The notes below the pieces were generated by a model that saw nothing but the letters and a program-made list of their open reading frames with translations, did not search any database and had not been told where the DNA came from. Positions 43,111-54,707 of a DNA stretch of 64,000 nt are shown here, in pieces. The position numbers and the translations under genes were made by a program. Numbering within the stretch: position 1 is the first letter of the stretch; each line of letters starts with the position of its first letter. This stretch comes from a virus. Where the stretch lies: positions 88,403 to 152,402 of the IMG/VR virus record IMGVR_UViG_3300035698_019747. One strand, given 5' to 3'.

Positions 43111-43150
43111 AAAAATAGTATATATTATGCTATTTTTATTTTTTTATATC
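43111..43150 (+). terminator. terminator between T9SS gene and CRISPR array
   Basis: AAAAATAG (43111) pairs with CTATTTTT (43130), followed by ATTTTTTTAT. It separates the gene from the array leader of about 45 bases. Confidence 0.65.
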
Positions 43151-43191
43151 AATGTTAAGTTCTTTGAAATCATATACTTATATAAGCCTCT

Positions 43192-44943
43192 ACTGTTTAT
43201 CACATTGTTCTGCAAGGGAATCACAACCCCGACTTGCTCAGGCAGAACAGCAATAATACTGTTTATCACATTGTTCTGCAAGGGAATCACAACTATTATG
43301 TTGTTATTGCTTCAAGTTCAGATACTGTTTATCACATTGTTCTGCAAGGGAATCACAACTAGTCAGACTTGTAGGGCAACACAATTAATACTGTTTATCA
43401 CATTGTTCTGCAAGGGAATCACAACAGATGAATGTCATCGTACCCAGTCAGGCAAACTGTTTATCACATTGTTCTGCAAGGGAATCACAACAGTGGGGAT
43501 TCATCTTCCATCCAAGACTTACTGTTTATCACATTGTTCTGCAAGGGAATCACAACTAGTTTAAGAGCCAATAATAAAGAAGATAGACTGTTTATCACAT
43601 TGTTCTGCAAGGGAATCACAACATGTTCAATTCAGAGAGTGCTTGTCTAACTACTGTTTATCACATTGTTCTGCAAGGGAATCACAACTGCCTGATGATG
43701 ATAACATCATACCAGTTCACTGTTTATCACATTGTTCTGCAAGGGAATCACAACTCTACCTTACATTGGAAGAATTAAAAAAAAACTGTTTATCACATTG
43801 TTCTGCAAGGGAATCACAACGTATTATAGTGTCGCCTGTTTATTTTGTTTACTGTTTATCACATTGTTCTGCAAGGGAATCACAACTAATAGAAACCTTG
43901 GGTAGATTCGTTAAGAACTGTTTATCACATTGTTCTGCAAGGGAATCACAACTAGAAATCGAACACACTTAGAACCTGATGAACTGTTTATCACATTGTT
44001 CTGCAAGGGAATCACAACGCTGTAAGTTTTCACCTGATTTAGTTGAAACTGTTTATCACATTGTTCTGCAAGGGAATCACAACGGATTTGCTTTCCTAAA
44101 GAACGGAATAGCAACTGTTTATCACATTGTTCTGCAAGGGAATCACAACGATGTTTCTGAACTGTGTTTATATATTCCCACTGTTTATCACATTGTTCTG
44201 CAAGGGAATCACAACGCTGTAGTTGAGGTGTAATTTTTGAAAATAACTGTTTATCACATTGTTCTGCAAGGGAATCACAACAAAGTGATTCATTTCTGAT
44301 AAGGTAAAAGCACTGTTTATCACATTGTTCTGCAAGGGAATCACAACACCCGCACGTTCATTGATAGTAGAATATTGACTGTTTATCACATTGTTCTGCA
44401 AGGGAATCACAACAGTCACTTTATTCACTTTGTAGTTTTCTACACTGTTTATCACATTGTTCTGCAAGGGAATCACAACTATCTACCCTATACTCGTCCA
44501 GAAAATGATACTGTTTATCACATTGTTCTGCAAGGGAATCACAACTAATGTAAAGGATTATGAAGAGATTACGAGATTGTTTATCACATTGTTCTGCAAG
44601 GGAATCACAACGAAAAATCATCTGACAATTTATAATTAACCACTGTTTATCACATTGTTCTGCAAGGGAATCACAACAACGGTTTGAATACCCCAACAAA
44701 ACTCGATACTGTTTATCACATTGTTCTACAAGGGAATCACAACATATAATACTGATCACAAACTACTTTAAGCACTGTTTATCACATTGTCCTGCAAGGG
44801 AATCACAACCGCTTCCATGCTATTAGTATATAACACAGTACTGTTTATCACATTGTTCCGAAAGGGAATCACAACTAATATTTAAATGATTGATTTTCCC
44901 TAAACACTGTTTATCACATTGTTCATATAGAGAAAATTACAAC
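43192..44943 (+). CRISPR. CRISPR array, 27 repeats and 26 spacers, no cas genes nearby
   Basis: Repeats are 36 bases, starting ACTGTTTATCACATTG and ending TGCAAGGGAATCACAAC; 24 spacers are 30 bases and two (43492 and 44019) are 29. Repeats 1-21 and 23 are identical; repeat 22 has one change, and from repeat 24 changes build up until repeat 27 (44906-44943) is badly decayed and 38 long. So the old end is on the right and the leader (about 43150-43191, AT-rich) on the left. Read forward, the end GGGAATCACAAC resembles type VI-B (Cas13b) repeats; read in reverse, GTTGTGATTCCCTT resembles Bacteroidota or Neisseria type II-C. 36/30 fits both. All spacers differ. Confidence 0.97.
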
Positions 44944-44957
44944 GACTACAATAGCCA

Positions 44958-47900
44958 TTAATCACTCAATAAGTTATTATTTGAAGCTAGTGTTGCGTTA
45001 TTTGCAATGAATGTAGTACCAATAGTACTTTGGAATACTGATTCATCTACCACAATATTAGTATCCACAATATTAGTACCACCAATAAAATTAATATTAT
45101 CTGTCAATATGAAGTTTGAATCATCATAATCAATAGGTATAGAGGTGGCATAAAAAGGTATCTTAACCCTACTATCAACTACCCTAGTCTGAGTTTGATT
45201 AGCACTGCCCATATCAAATATATTCCACTGATACTCATTAGCCGTAATTGGATCGATATAATCCTTATAATTAAAGAATGGTATCTTATCTACCTCATAG
45301 TGCTTCATAGAGTAATATATAGGTGAATTTATATCATAAGTATTACTACTAGTTACACCAGTTGTGACGTTATTAAAATCTTTGGCGATAATTTTAACAG
45401 CATCTCTATATCCACCAAAGTTATTATACATAAAACTTCTCATAGTTAAACGCTGATCTATATTCTTACCAAAGTTGTTTATTTCACCACTTTTTCTACC
45501 ATCAAAGAAAGGAATAAAATCATTATCATATGAAGATATATATCCAGATGTAGAACTAGTTTCATATAATTCATTATAACCTTGACCAATTGTCAATTTA
45601 GGTAATTGAGTTGAACTGTAACTATATGTAGCTAAAATACTAATAGCGTTAGACCTATCATATGGGTTTATATAATTTATCTCATTCTTTTTCAATTCAG
45701 TATCTACCTCAACTAAATGATACCTATCTCTTGTCTTGAAAGTATTATGCCCAGATATTAAACTGCTACTTGCTCCATAGACATACATAAAGTTTTCATG
45801 TATAAACTGATCAGTAGCTACTTTAAATGTAACACCATCTGTACCAAACTCTCTTTTATATAAGCTATATGAACCAGAATTTAATATGTTAAATGTGGAT
45901 GGTCTATCAATATCACTATCGTTATTAGGTGACTTACTGAAATCAACATCATATAAAGTATTGAACTTTTTATATTTTGAGCCAAGTTCTAAACTATAAT
46001 CGATAAAACTATTTATATCATCTGGCTTAGTTACATATTTAAACCTACTCTTAGATGATAGTATATCATAACTTATATAACCAGCAGGGATATTGTACAT
46101 CTCAGTAGCAGTAGTACTTATTATAGATTTTCCAGATATGTGACTATCTACTATATTTTGGTTAAATAAACTACTAAAGTATTCAGGTTCATAAACGATA
46201 TCCATATCACTATTATAAATATACTGAACCACATTTCCTGAGGATGATATTGTACCACCTGTTCCCATTGATATGTTTTTATCACCATTCACACCCTGTA
46301 CTTCTAACTCAGTAGGACTGGTCATATCAAATGTAGTTAATGTAACATCATCAAAAAATCTCATATCTTGAATAACCCCTGAATGATATAAATCATTATA
46401 TTTCTCACCAAATTGTGGGGATATACTACTCGCATTTGAACTACGTGTATCAAAAGCACTCGCAATAGTATATTTTTTACTGATATATTTACCACCCTCA
46501 AACCTAGCCTGAATTATATGAGTATTTTCTATCTCAGTAGTTTTTCTATTACCCCTAATATAGGCATTATTCATAACCCCTTCAAAATAACCATTTAAAA
46601 ATGCACCATTTAACCAAATGTTTTTGGTAACATATATTAAGTGACGGTCACTATCTATTTCAATATTATCAATAGGGAAACTCTCTGTGTATTCTAATAC
46701 AATTCTATTGTTCTGTGGGACACGTTTAACTGAAAATACATCCTTAATTAGCTTTCTATCACCATTGATATCAATAGCAATTATATTACCAACTGTTACT
46801 TGGTCACCAACTTTTAGTTTGTTATAAGAATCACTAGAAGTCCCCTCAATATTGAAAGCACTCTCTAATACTATCTCCCATATATTCGCAGCTATTTTAA
46901 ATGATCTCTGTACATTATTGAAATGTATAACTGGTTCAGTTCTATATTTAGTCTTAACATTATCTGTATATAATGAATTTACCTGTACACTTGCAGTATT
47001 ACCACTCCCATAAGTAAATATTGTAATATTATTAGCATTATCATCTTCAATAAATGTACCCAAATCAGTACCTCTATATCCATTATTCCAAACCCCATTC
47101 TCAAAAATTCCCTTCATAAATGCCCCATTTCCAAATTGAGTATAAACACCACTCACATCTTGATAATCAGAAGGAACACTAACTGTCACATAACTATATG
47201 CGATACTATTATAACTCTCTTCTACATCTATTATATTACTATATGTTCCACCCACACTTGCTGTACCAATAGTTGAATTTAAATAATCACCACTCCAATT
47301 ATTCTTAATATGACCACCTAATGTATTATTATCAGTTTTGTAATTAACATCTACTGTCGCCTCATTAACATTTAATTGATATATATCAGTGAAATCATCC
47401 CCATTACTTGTGCCTGTAAATTCAACCTTTAAAACATATTCTAGGTTAACATCCACTTTAAAAGTATTTGTGACTGTTTGGTTATATGAGCTACTGTTTG
47501 CATTAAATAATAAATTATTACTAGATGTTCTAACACTATTAGTATATATATCATACTTAACTCTTAACACATAATTAGAAAGTGCAGCTGAAGGCTTCCA
47601 TTTTGAACTATTACTACTTGATAGTATCAATTGATACGTACCAGAACTATATTTCTTAACATCTGTTAATAATAGGTTAAAGTTATATGGGGATCTAACT
47701 TGATTGATATTTAAATTATCAGATATAAAAGTTAAATCATATCTATTACTAGCAGTTGCACTATTTACTAATGATGCTCTATATTCTTCAATAGGTGAAT
47801 TAATAATCACATTATCAAAATCTGAACCTAAGTCATGTCCAATAAAATCATAACCTGTTATTGAACTACTACCCTCTAATAAGTTCCAAACATATAATCT

Positions 47901-50900
47901 ATCGTCTTGTAAACGAGAAGCATTATTTGATAAAATGTCAGTTACAAAAGGTGTATACATATAATCACTAAAATAATCACTAATATATTCAAATGGATTT
48001 GGTGTAGAATCATTATTATAAACATTTGATATTGTGAAATTAGCACCATACCAGTTACCATTTCTAAATCTACCATTTTCCCAAATAACTGAAAATGCTG
48101 ATATATAGTTAGCGATTCCTTTTTTAAATTTAGAACCAATCATTGTACCATTATTAAACACTCCATTATTCCAATCTGAGTAGAAGAACATACCATTATT
48201 AAACACCCCATTTTCCCAAACAGTGTTTGTAGTATTTCTATCAAATTCAAAATTCATAGATGATAAATCACCAAGTTCAAAATCACCTCTTTTTACATAT
48301 GGGTTAAATATAGAGTTATCAAAGCTACCATTACTAAATGTACCTGATAACCACACACTCTGATCAAAAACACCATCAGAATCGTTATATGAACCATTCA
48401 ACCACAGTACTTTACTAAACTTAGAACCCCTCGATACTTGTCTACCATATTTATCTTGGTTAAAGAAACCAATTTGTAAATTTTCCACTGCTACTGAGCT
48501 ATCTAAATTACTTATACTAGGTGATACCTCACCATCTACCCACAAACCGAACCAATTATTATTAGAAGTAGTTTTCTTATAACCTAATTGACTTGAAGAC
48601 TGTGTAGCGACTAACCCCACTTCTATATCACTTATATAATTATCGATTGTTAGTTGGGCATTAAATCCCTTATAAATATTAGTTAGGCTAGTCTGAGATT
48701 GAGTCATACCAGAACCATTAAATTCACCAGATATAAATACACCATTCTTCCATACTTTACCGTAGAACTTACCCCCATTAAATGTACCTGTTTTCCATGA
48801 GGGATTAGCGTTACCGACATTTTTACTATCTCCAAATTCACCCCTATTAAATACCCCATCTTCCCAAGCATATAATGAAGTATATGTGTGATTAGTTCCA
48901 GATATAGTTGCTCCTATAAATATACTCTGGGTCACATAGGTTGAACCATCATATACTTTAGACACTTGTGTATCTTGTATGAATATTTGAGCACCAATTA
49001 CGTTTGATTTTTTAAGAGGGTGTTCTTTTGTTTTATCAACATTTTCAATATCTATTGGTTTAAGTTGAATATATAAATCACTAATATCACCATCAGTAAA
49101 CTCCTTTATTATCCTTTCCCCGAACCCATGTGCAGATCCATTATCACTAAATGTATCTACTACCGAACTTTCAGTACTGGGGAATAAATATTTAACCTGA
49201 CCATCATTAGTATCAAGTACTAACGTCCCAATGTTATTAAAACTATTATCACCATATATATCACGGAAAGATGATATAGTATTATTATTTAAAAAAGAAT
49301 CATATACGTTATTGCCATAATCAAAAACTAATTCTTCACCACTTTGGGTACCTGCAATACTAGAAAAATCATATTCCCCCCATATTATACCTAAATGTCT
49401 ACCATAAGTAGATGCAAAAATACCATTATTAAATATACCATTTTTCCATATAACTGATCCAATAATCTTCCCATTATTAAATGTACCATTTTCCCATATA
49501 GTCACATGATTATTTATAGAGCTGAATATACCACTATCAAATGTACCATTTTTCCACACGATATTTCCTGTATTCACATACTTATTGGTAGTTAAAATAT
49601 AATCACTTGCATATATACTATTCACTGTGGATAATTGATCTGAATTATCGCCAAAGACACCATTTCTAAAAGTACCATCTTTCCACACACCATTTCTAAA
49701 TACATTATTTATATTAGAAGAGGTGATATCACCAAATACTCCACCATCCCATACACCACCTAGAAATTCACTATTGCTAAACTGACCACCACTATGCGTT
49801 CCAGATAACCAAACAGATTTACCTATATATCCATCAGTAAACGTACCATCATGCCAAGCAGGTATTATTGCCTTATTACCTACTGTATAGAAAATATTAT
49901 TAATTGGTATTAAGTTATCTTCTGTATCATATTTACCATTAATAAATTTACCTGAGATATGGTTTCCACTTAAAACAGCAGACCTTTCAATATATGAATT
50001 AATAATATTAACATTCTGAAATGTTTGTTTATATGCGTTACCAGTGAAATTCATATTAGAGGTTGTCACATAATCACCTGTTAAGTGACCATGTAATAGG
50101 TGACCATTATATATCTCCACATTATCATTAATACTTATCTCAGATCGAATAAGTGATAACCTTCTAAGGTTTTTATGGTTCAAATCATTTAAACTAAACC
50201 CTTGGTTATTTACTTCTACATTTTTAAAGGATTGGTTTTTAAAGACACCACCATTTACCTTTAATGTATTATTTATTCCATCAATTCTATTACTGTTCAA
50301 AAAGGTCTTATCACTTATTAAGTTAACAAAACTCTGACTATATGTGAAATTTAAATTATATGGAATTAATTCATTTGATGCTCCTATGTGATAGTTACCA
50401 CTTATATCATTTGATAAAGTAGTATCCCATGTATTATTTAACCAATATACCTCATCCGTTTTTAATATTTCATTTAATAGTTCATAATTTCCATAGTTCA
50501 TACTAATTGACATCGTTCCTGATGTAGATGAACTAGCAGTTCCTGATAAAAATGTATTTGCTAATTGATCAGCATTAAATATAGAACCATTAACCCAAGT
50601 ACCACCATTTATCCAAGAGTTATTAAAGTGTCTTATTTGAATAGTAGAATCGCTATTTAAAGCAGTTATTTTAAGCGAATTGTCACTTTTAAGTGCATTA
50701 TTATATATAGAACTATCTGATCCATATTCAATAGTATCTGAAACAATTTCTAAATCTATTGAAAAATTTGATATAAAACTAGTATTATCAATGACAAGGT
50801 TTGAACCATCATATTTTATTGTAGTTTTTGTAGAATTTTCTAATTTATTTTTTCTAGTTATTATAACTTTGAAGCTAGTTTCCTTAAAATTATTACTCAC

Positions 50901-53900
50901 AATTTCATTAAAGTTTTCATAAACATCTTGATAAAACCCATCTACACCACTCATAACATAGAATAATTTATCTAATATATTTGTGTAATAAGGGCTACTA
51001 GTTTTAACTGAATTAAATATTACTTTATCTTTAAATTTTAATTTCATAAAGTCTTTTTCTGATATGAAGAATTTATGAATATGTATTATATCTTGATCAG
51101 ATACATTATTCCTGATATTATACCACTTATCATAGTCTAGTACTTTAATATCACCTTTATTCTCAACTATACCATTGGTCATTTTACTATCATAAACATC
51201 AGTGTTCACAATAGTAGTATTTTCATTTATATTTGAACTATAAATTTCAGATTCTTCAATAAATGTGTTATTTATTAAATTACTTCTAAATATTGAATTA
51301 TAAGCATGTAAGTTAGATATATCAATCTCACTATAACTATAAGTGCCTGAATTACTATAAATATTATTCAAAAGAGAACCCTCATCAGATCCTATTTGAG
51401 AATTAATAGCATTTGCATTTATAATAATTGCCTTTTCAATAACACTATCTATAATATAGTTATATCCATAACTAGCGTTATTATCCAAGTTCATTATAGT
51501 TGATACTCTATTACCTATCAATTCCGAATAATAGTTTTTACTTAAAATAATATCACTTTTTGAATCCATTTTACCAGACACCCACGTAGAATTATAAAAT
51601 ATACCATTTCTCCAATTAACATTATCTCCATCCCATATACCATTTGTGTCTTTATCCCCAAATATTCCATCATTAAATGTTGAATTATTAAAAGAACCCT
51701 GATTAACTTTAGCCTTTGTTAAATAAGCATTTTCATAACTTGAATCTTTAGACCATATTTTAGTAGTGTCATTAAACTTATATACTTTCCCCTTATCATA
51801 TGATATACCATCATATGATAAATCGTCCATTATTAACAATCTATTATTCTTGAAAATATCACTATTTAATGGTATATTATTATTATCTACATTAACAGTA
51901 TAATAAATATTATTAATTATATCAAAGCTATATTCAAACATGAAAATACCATTCTCAGTTGCTGCCCATATTCTGTTCACATCACCAATCTTTTCAAATA
52001 TTGTTTTCTTAACACTATTAGATGGTAAATCATCTCCAAAAATTGATGTAGTTGTTTTTAATTGAATACTAGTATAATTTTCTATAAATTTTTGTAAAAG
52101 GTAAATTCCATTATTAGTAGAACCCCCCAGTACATTAAACCTGGGAGAGCTATCACTAGAAGATATTGCCCATGTATTATCCTTTACACTTATATGAGAT
52201 GGACTTTCTACTTGATTTAACTCTTTATTAAATGTATATACCACATTATTTAAAACATTTAAGCTATAAATATAATCACCACTCATGCTTATAATAGGAT
52301 ATTTTCCATCTATAATATTAGAATTGGTTTCCATATCAAACGTTCTATCCTCACCTATATTACTAAGTTGTACCGGTGAATCTTGTGTTAGTTTTTTTAT
52401 TACTATATGTGCTTGTGGAAACCCATTTTGCATTTGGTTTAAAAATGTAGTATTATTAGCCAATAATTGGTGGTTAAAGTTAGCATATAAATAATATATA
52501 TTACCTGATGAAGATGTTATTAGATATTTTGAATAATATATACCACCATTTGATTGTATTATTTGTGAACCACCTGTATTTACAGCATATCCAATACCAA
52601 GACCCAAATTTATTTTCTCTGTTCCTAATAGCTTTATATCCGTAAAATTTAGAACTTCGTTATATGTTATATCTATAAAAGGGTTAAAACTAGTAGCCGC
52701 CCAAACACCACTTGTATATTTATCATATACCTCTTTAGATATACTAAAACCATTACCCATATATGATAAATCATTATTATAATCATACCAAGTTCCACTA
52801 TAACTATATAAATATATACCACCATATTCACTATCTGATGATGGATCAGTTGCAGAAAAGTTCCTGCCCAATATAGCTACCTCAATGTTATTTGATATAT
52901 CCTCAACATTCTCGAAATAATTAACATTAATACTAGAAGCCCTACCAATTCCATTGAAACTAGCATAACTGGGAACAATAAAACACTCATCATTACTTTT
53001 AGGAAAATGTAAATTGCTTAGTGGGTATGAGAGTGAGCCTTCGGAACTAGATAAAACGAAGTATGGACTAGTTAATGCATTACTATTATTATAACCCAGT
53101 GATGCTATACTAAAAGTTGCGCCCTCATTATTAGGCATTGGCATTTGATTAGAATTTGTTCTGTTATAAAAACCAATTGTTGAAAAGTTATCAGCGGTTA
53201 TTGGTTCATCAAATCCTACTATAAAAGTATCAGACATATCTACGCTATAGGTGAGTCCACTTTCTACAATAATACCTATATTATTCATATAGTTAAATTG
53301 ACCAGAAACATTACTTGGTAATTTAATAGTCGTATTTATACCTCGCCTGTTTCCCAGAAATCCTTTGAATATTGACCCAATAACATCATTCTGATCAGTA
53401 TCAGTTAATGGAGTAGATATATTTGCTAAGGTTCTTTTATTAAATTCCCATATATTAGTTGGTTGATCTTCAGCATTTGCAGTAATAGCATAAATAAAAT
53501 CATTAGTACTATTATAAATATGCTCAATGTCAGTAATATAATCACCATTACTATTACCAATAGTAGTACTTCCAGTATTACCATTAGTTCCTGATATAGA
53601 ATAAACATCAACTTCGGCTAACTTAAATTTAAGCGCACTACTAGAAAAAACTTGTCCTCTATTTACACTAAATGTGAGCCCAGGGGCTTGATCATAATAA
53701 GACTTAAAGAACTTCCCATTTGTGTTATTTTCAATAGTATGTGGCATATTCTCAATCGTAGAAAATAAGATATTGTTATTATTAGTACTGTATTTGTAAC
53801 CAGATTTTTCTGATAAGTTATAATTATTACTAGTGTTTTCATATCTAAATTTAGATAAACTATCCACTAAATATACCTTAGTATAATCCTCATAATCACC

Positions 53901-54176
53901 TATCTCCCAAACTGTTTCTTCTCTATAAGGTATATCTAATACAATACTATTATTTGTTATCTCTAATATCTTATATCCAGTTGTTCCATATTGGTATTCA
54001 TCTATATTTAATAAATCTGTATTATCATAATTCCCATTTGTTATATAAACATAATTACCCACTAATAATTCAGTATTTATTTCTGTGTAAAACTTTGTAT
54101 AAGCCACACCATTTAAGGTATAACTCTCAGTCTTATTAATTAATTTAGATGAATATGTTTCCTGAATAACAGACAT
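44958..54176 (-). CDS. giant virion protein with W-x-N-G-x-F repeats (tail fibre or adhesin)
   Basis: 3072 residues. Residues 1 to about 850 are beta-rich and may form propeller- or jelly-roll-like domains. About 850-2550 carry dozens of short units of the form W-(K/E/L)-(N/S)-G-x-F-x-(N/S)-G-x-F, for example IWENGTFNNGKIIGSVIWKN and VWLSGTFSNGSFDNSIF, suggesting a long beta-solenoid. The last 500 residues are again mixed beta. Such proteins form tail fibres or adhesion filaments in large Bacteroidota phages. It takes 14% of the window. TTTAATATATA motif about 20 nt upstream. No protease or chaperone motif seen. Confidence 0.7.
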   Translation of the reverse strand: MSVIQETYSSKLINKTESYTLNGVAYTKFYTEINTELLVGNYVYITNGNYDNTDLLNIDEYQYGTTGYKILEITNNSIVLDIPYREETVWEIGDYEDYTKVYLVDSLSKFRYENTSNNYNLSEKSGYKYSTNNNNILFSTIENMPHTIENNTNGKFFKSYYDQAPGLTFSVNRGQVFSSSALKFKLAEVDVYSISGTNGNTGSTTIGNSNGDYITDIEHIYNSTNDFIYAITANAEDQPTNIWEFNKRTLANISTPLTDTDQNDVIGSIFKGFLGNRRGINTTIKLPSNVSGQFNYMNNIGIIVESGLTYSVDMSDTFIVGFDEPITADNFSTIGFYNRTNSNQMPMPNNEGATFSIASLGYNNSNALTSPYFVLSSSEGSLSYPLSNLHFPKSNDECFIVPSYASFNGIGRASSINVNYFENVEDISNNIEVAILGRNFSATDPSSDSEYGGIYLYSYSGTWYDYNNDLSYMGNGFSISKEVYDKYTSGVWAATSFNPFIDITYNEVLNFTDIKLLGTEKINLGLGIGYAVNTGGSQIIQSNGGIYYSKYLITSSSGNIYYLYANFNHQLLANNTTFLNQMQNGFPQAHIVIKKLTQDSPVQLSNIGEDRTFDMETNSNIIDGKYPIISMSGDYIYSLNVLNNVVYTFNKELNQVESPSHISVKDNTWAISSSDSSPRFNVLGGSTNNGIYLLQKFIENYTSIQLKTTTSIFGDDLPSNSVKKTIFEKIGDVNRIWAATENGIFMFEYSFDIINNIYYTVNVDNNNIPLNSDIFKNNRLLIMDDLSYDGISYDKGKVYKFNDTTKIWSKDSSYENAYLTKAKVNQGSFNNSTFNDGIFGDKDTNGIWDGDNVNWRNGIFYNSTWVSGKMDSKSDIILSKNYYSELIGNRVSTIMNLDNNASYGYNYIIDSVIEKAIIINANAINSQIGSDEGSLLNNIYSNSGTYSYSEIDISNLHAYNSIFRSNLINNTFIEESEIYSSNINENTTIVNTDVYDSKMTNGIVENKGDIKVLDYDKWYNIRNNVSDQDIIHIHKFFISEKDFMKLKFKDKVIFNSVKTSSPYYTNILDKLFYVMSGVDGFYQDVYENFNEIVSNNFKETSFKVIITRKNKLENSTKTTIKYDGSNLVIDNTSFISNFSIDLEIVSDTIEYGSDSSIYNNALKSDNSLKITALNSDSTIQIRHFNNSWINGGTWVNGSIFNADQLANTFLSGTASSSTSGTMSISMNYGNYELLNEILKTDEVYWLNNTWDTTLSNDISGNYHIGASNELIPYNLNFTYSQSFVNLISDKTFLNSNRIDGINNTLKVNGGVFKNQSFKNVEVNNQGFSLNDLNHKNLRRLSLIRSEISINDNVEIYNGHLLHGHLTGDYVTTSNMNFTGNAYKQTFQNVNIINSYIERSAVLSGNHISGKFINGKYDTEDNLIPINNIFYTVGNKAIIPAWHDGTFTDGYIGKSVWLSGTHSGGQFSNSEFLGGVWDGGVFGDITSSNINNVFRNGVWKDGTFRNGVFGDNSDQLSTVNSIYASDYILTTNKYVNTGNIVWKNGTFDSGIFSSINNHVTIWENGTFNNGKIIGSVIWKNGIFNNGIFASTYGRHLGIIWGEYDFSSIAGTQSGEELVFDYGNNVYDSFLNNNTISSFRDIYGDNSFNNIGTLVLDTNDGQVKYLFPSTESSVVDTFSDNGSAHGFGERIIKEFTDGDISDLYIQLKPIDIENVDKTKEHPLKKSNVIGAQIFIQDTQVSKVYDGSTYVTQSIFIGATISGTNHTYTSLYAWEDGVFNRGEFGDSKNVGNANPSWKTGTFNGGKFYGKVWKNGVFISGEFNGSGMTQSQTSLTNIYKGFNAQLTIDNYISDIEVGLVATQSSSQLGYKKTTSNNNWFGLWVDGEVSPSISNLDSSVAVENLQIGFFNQDKYGRQVSRGSKFSKVLWLNGSYNDSDGVFDQSVWLSGTFSNGSFDNSIFNPYVKRGDFELGDLSSMNFEFDRNTTNTVWENGVFNNGMFFYSDWNNGVFNNGTMIGSKFKKGIANYISAFSVIWENGRFRNGNWYGANFTISNVYNNDSTPNPFEYISDYFSDYMYTPFVTDILSNNASRLQDDRLYVWNLLEGSSSITGYDFIGHDLGSDFDNVIINSPIEEYRASLVNSATASNRYDLTFISDNLNINQVRSPYNFNLLLTDVKKYSSGTYQLILSSSNSSKWKPSAALSNYVLRVKYDIYTNSVRTSSNNLLFNANSSSYNQTVTNTFKVDVNLEYVLKVEFTGTSNGDDFTDIYQLNVNEATVDVNYKTDNNTLGGHIKNNWSGDYLNSTIGTASVGGTYSNIIDVEESYNSIAYSYVTVSVPSDYQDVSGVYTQFGNGAFMKGIFENGVWNNGYRGTDLGTFIEDDNANNITIFTYGSGNTASVQVNSLYTDNVKTKYRTEPVIHFNNVQRSFKIAANIWEIVLESAFNIEGTSSDSYNKLKVGDQVTVGNIIAIDINGDRKLIKDVFSVKRVPQNNRIVLEYTESFPIDNIEIDSDRHLIYVTKNIWLNGAFLNGYFEGVMNNAYIRGNRKTTEIENTHIIQARFEGGKYISKKYTIASAFDTRSSNASSISPQFGEKYNDLYHSGVIQDMRFFDDVTLTTFDMTSPTELEVQGVNGDKNISMGTGGTISSSGNVVQYIYNSDMDIVYEPEYFSSLFNQNIVDSHISGKSIISTTATEMYNIPAGYISYDILSSKSRFKYVTKPDDINSFIDYSLELGSKYKKFNTLYDVDFSKSPNNDSDIDRPSTFNILNSGSYSLYKREFGTDGVTFKVATDQFIHENFMYVYGASSSLISGHNTFKTRDRYHLVEVDTELKKNEINYINPYDRSNAISILATYSYSSTQLPKLTIGQGYNELYETSSTSGYISSYDNDFIPFFDGRKSGEINNFGKNIDQRLTMRSFMYNNFGGYRDAVKIIAKDFNNVTTGVTSSNTYDINSPIYYSMKHYEVDKIPFFNYKDYIDPITANEYQWNIFDMGSANQTQTRVVDSRVKIPFYATSIPIDYDDSNFILTDNINFIGGTNIVDTNIVVDESVFQSTIGTTFIANNATLASNNNLLSD

Positions 54177-54260
54177 TAAGTTACTTAATTTTCATTATAT
54201 ATTAAATTAAAACCTATATCAACCACGATTTTTAATATATAATGAAAAAACTTACTAATA

Positions 54261-54686
54261 ATGCCAGATGTTAAAAAAATAAATGAATTCTACATCTCAG
54301 AAGAATTAACACATATTTCAGATGGAGAACCAAATATATTAGAATTATCAGATTTGATTATTACAGATATAGTTACTGATAAATTAGGAATATCCTATGA
54401 GGTTAAAGATATAAGTAATACTGAAATTGTTTTAGCACCAATTAGTGGTGGTAAACATATAAGTTTTCCTGAGTTAGCAGATCATGTTTTAGGGCAGTTC
54501 TGGGAATTCTTTATACCATCTGATATTATTAAACATAAAGGTAATGCTGTTAAATTAAACACCCCATTTACTAACACTGAGGGTGAAAGTATGTATAGTG
54601 TATTTACGATGACTAATAATAAAGTTAAACGCATAAATTTCAATGGTGATATCAAATCATTTTCTAAAATAAATAGAAAAAAATAA
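54261..54686 (+). CDS. hypothetical protein
   Basis: 141 residues. The start MPDVKKINEFYISEELTH has an (I/L)xE-like site and may be a weak capsid-targeting leader. A GGKHISFPELADHVLGQFWE segment is distinctive but not recognised. TTTAATATATA motif about 20 nt upstream, divergent from the giant gene. Confidence 0.55.
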   Translation: MPDVKKINEFYISEELTHISDGEPNILELSDLIITDIVTDKLGISYEVKDISNTEIVLAPISGGKHISFPELADHVLGQFWEFFIPSDIIKHKGNAVKLNTPFTNTEGESMYSVFTMTNNKVKRINFNGDIKSFSKINRKK

Positions 54687-54707
54687 TATGAAATTAATAT
54701 ATAACCT

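Noticed and set aside
43127-44759. Six open frames across the CRISPR region with repeated words such as FITLFCKGITT or LSHCSARESQ
   Set aside because: They are translations of the 36-base repeats; the periodic peptide words and lack of starts or promoters show they are not genes.
44958-54176. Tape measure protein for the 3072-residue gene
   Set aside because: It lacks long helices and TM segments; the W-x-N-G-x-F beta repeats fit a fibre or adhesin.
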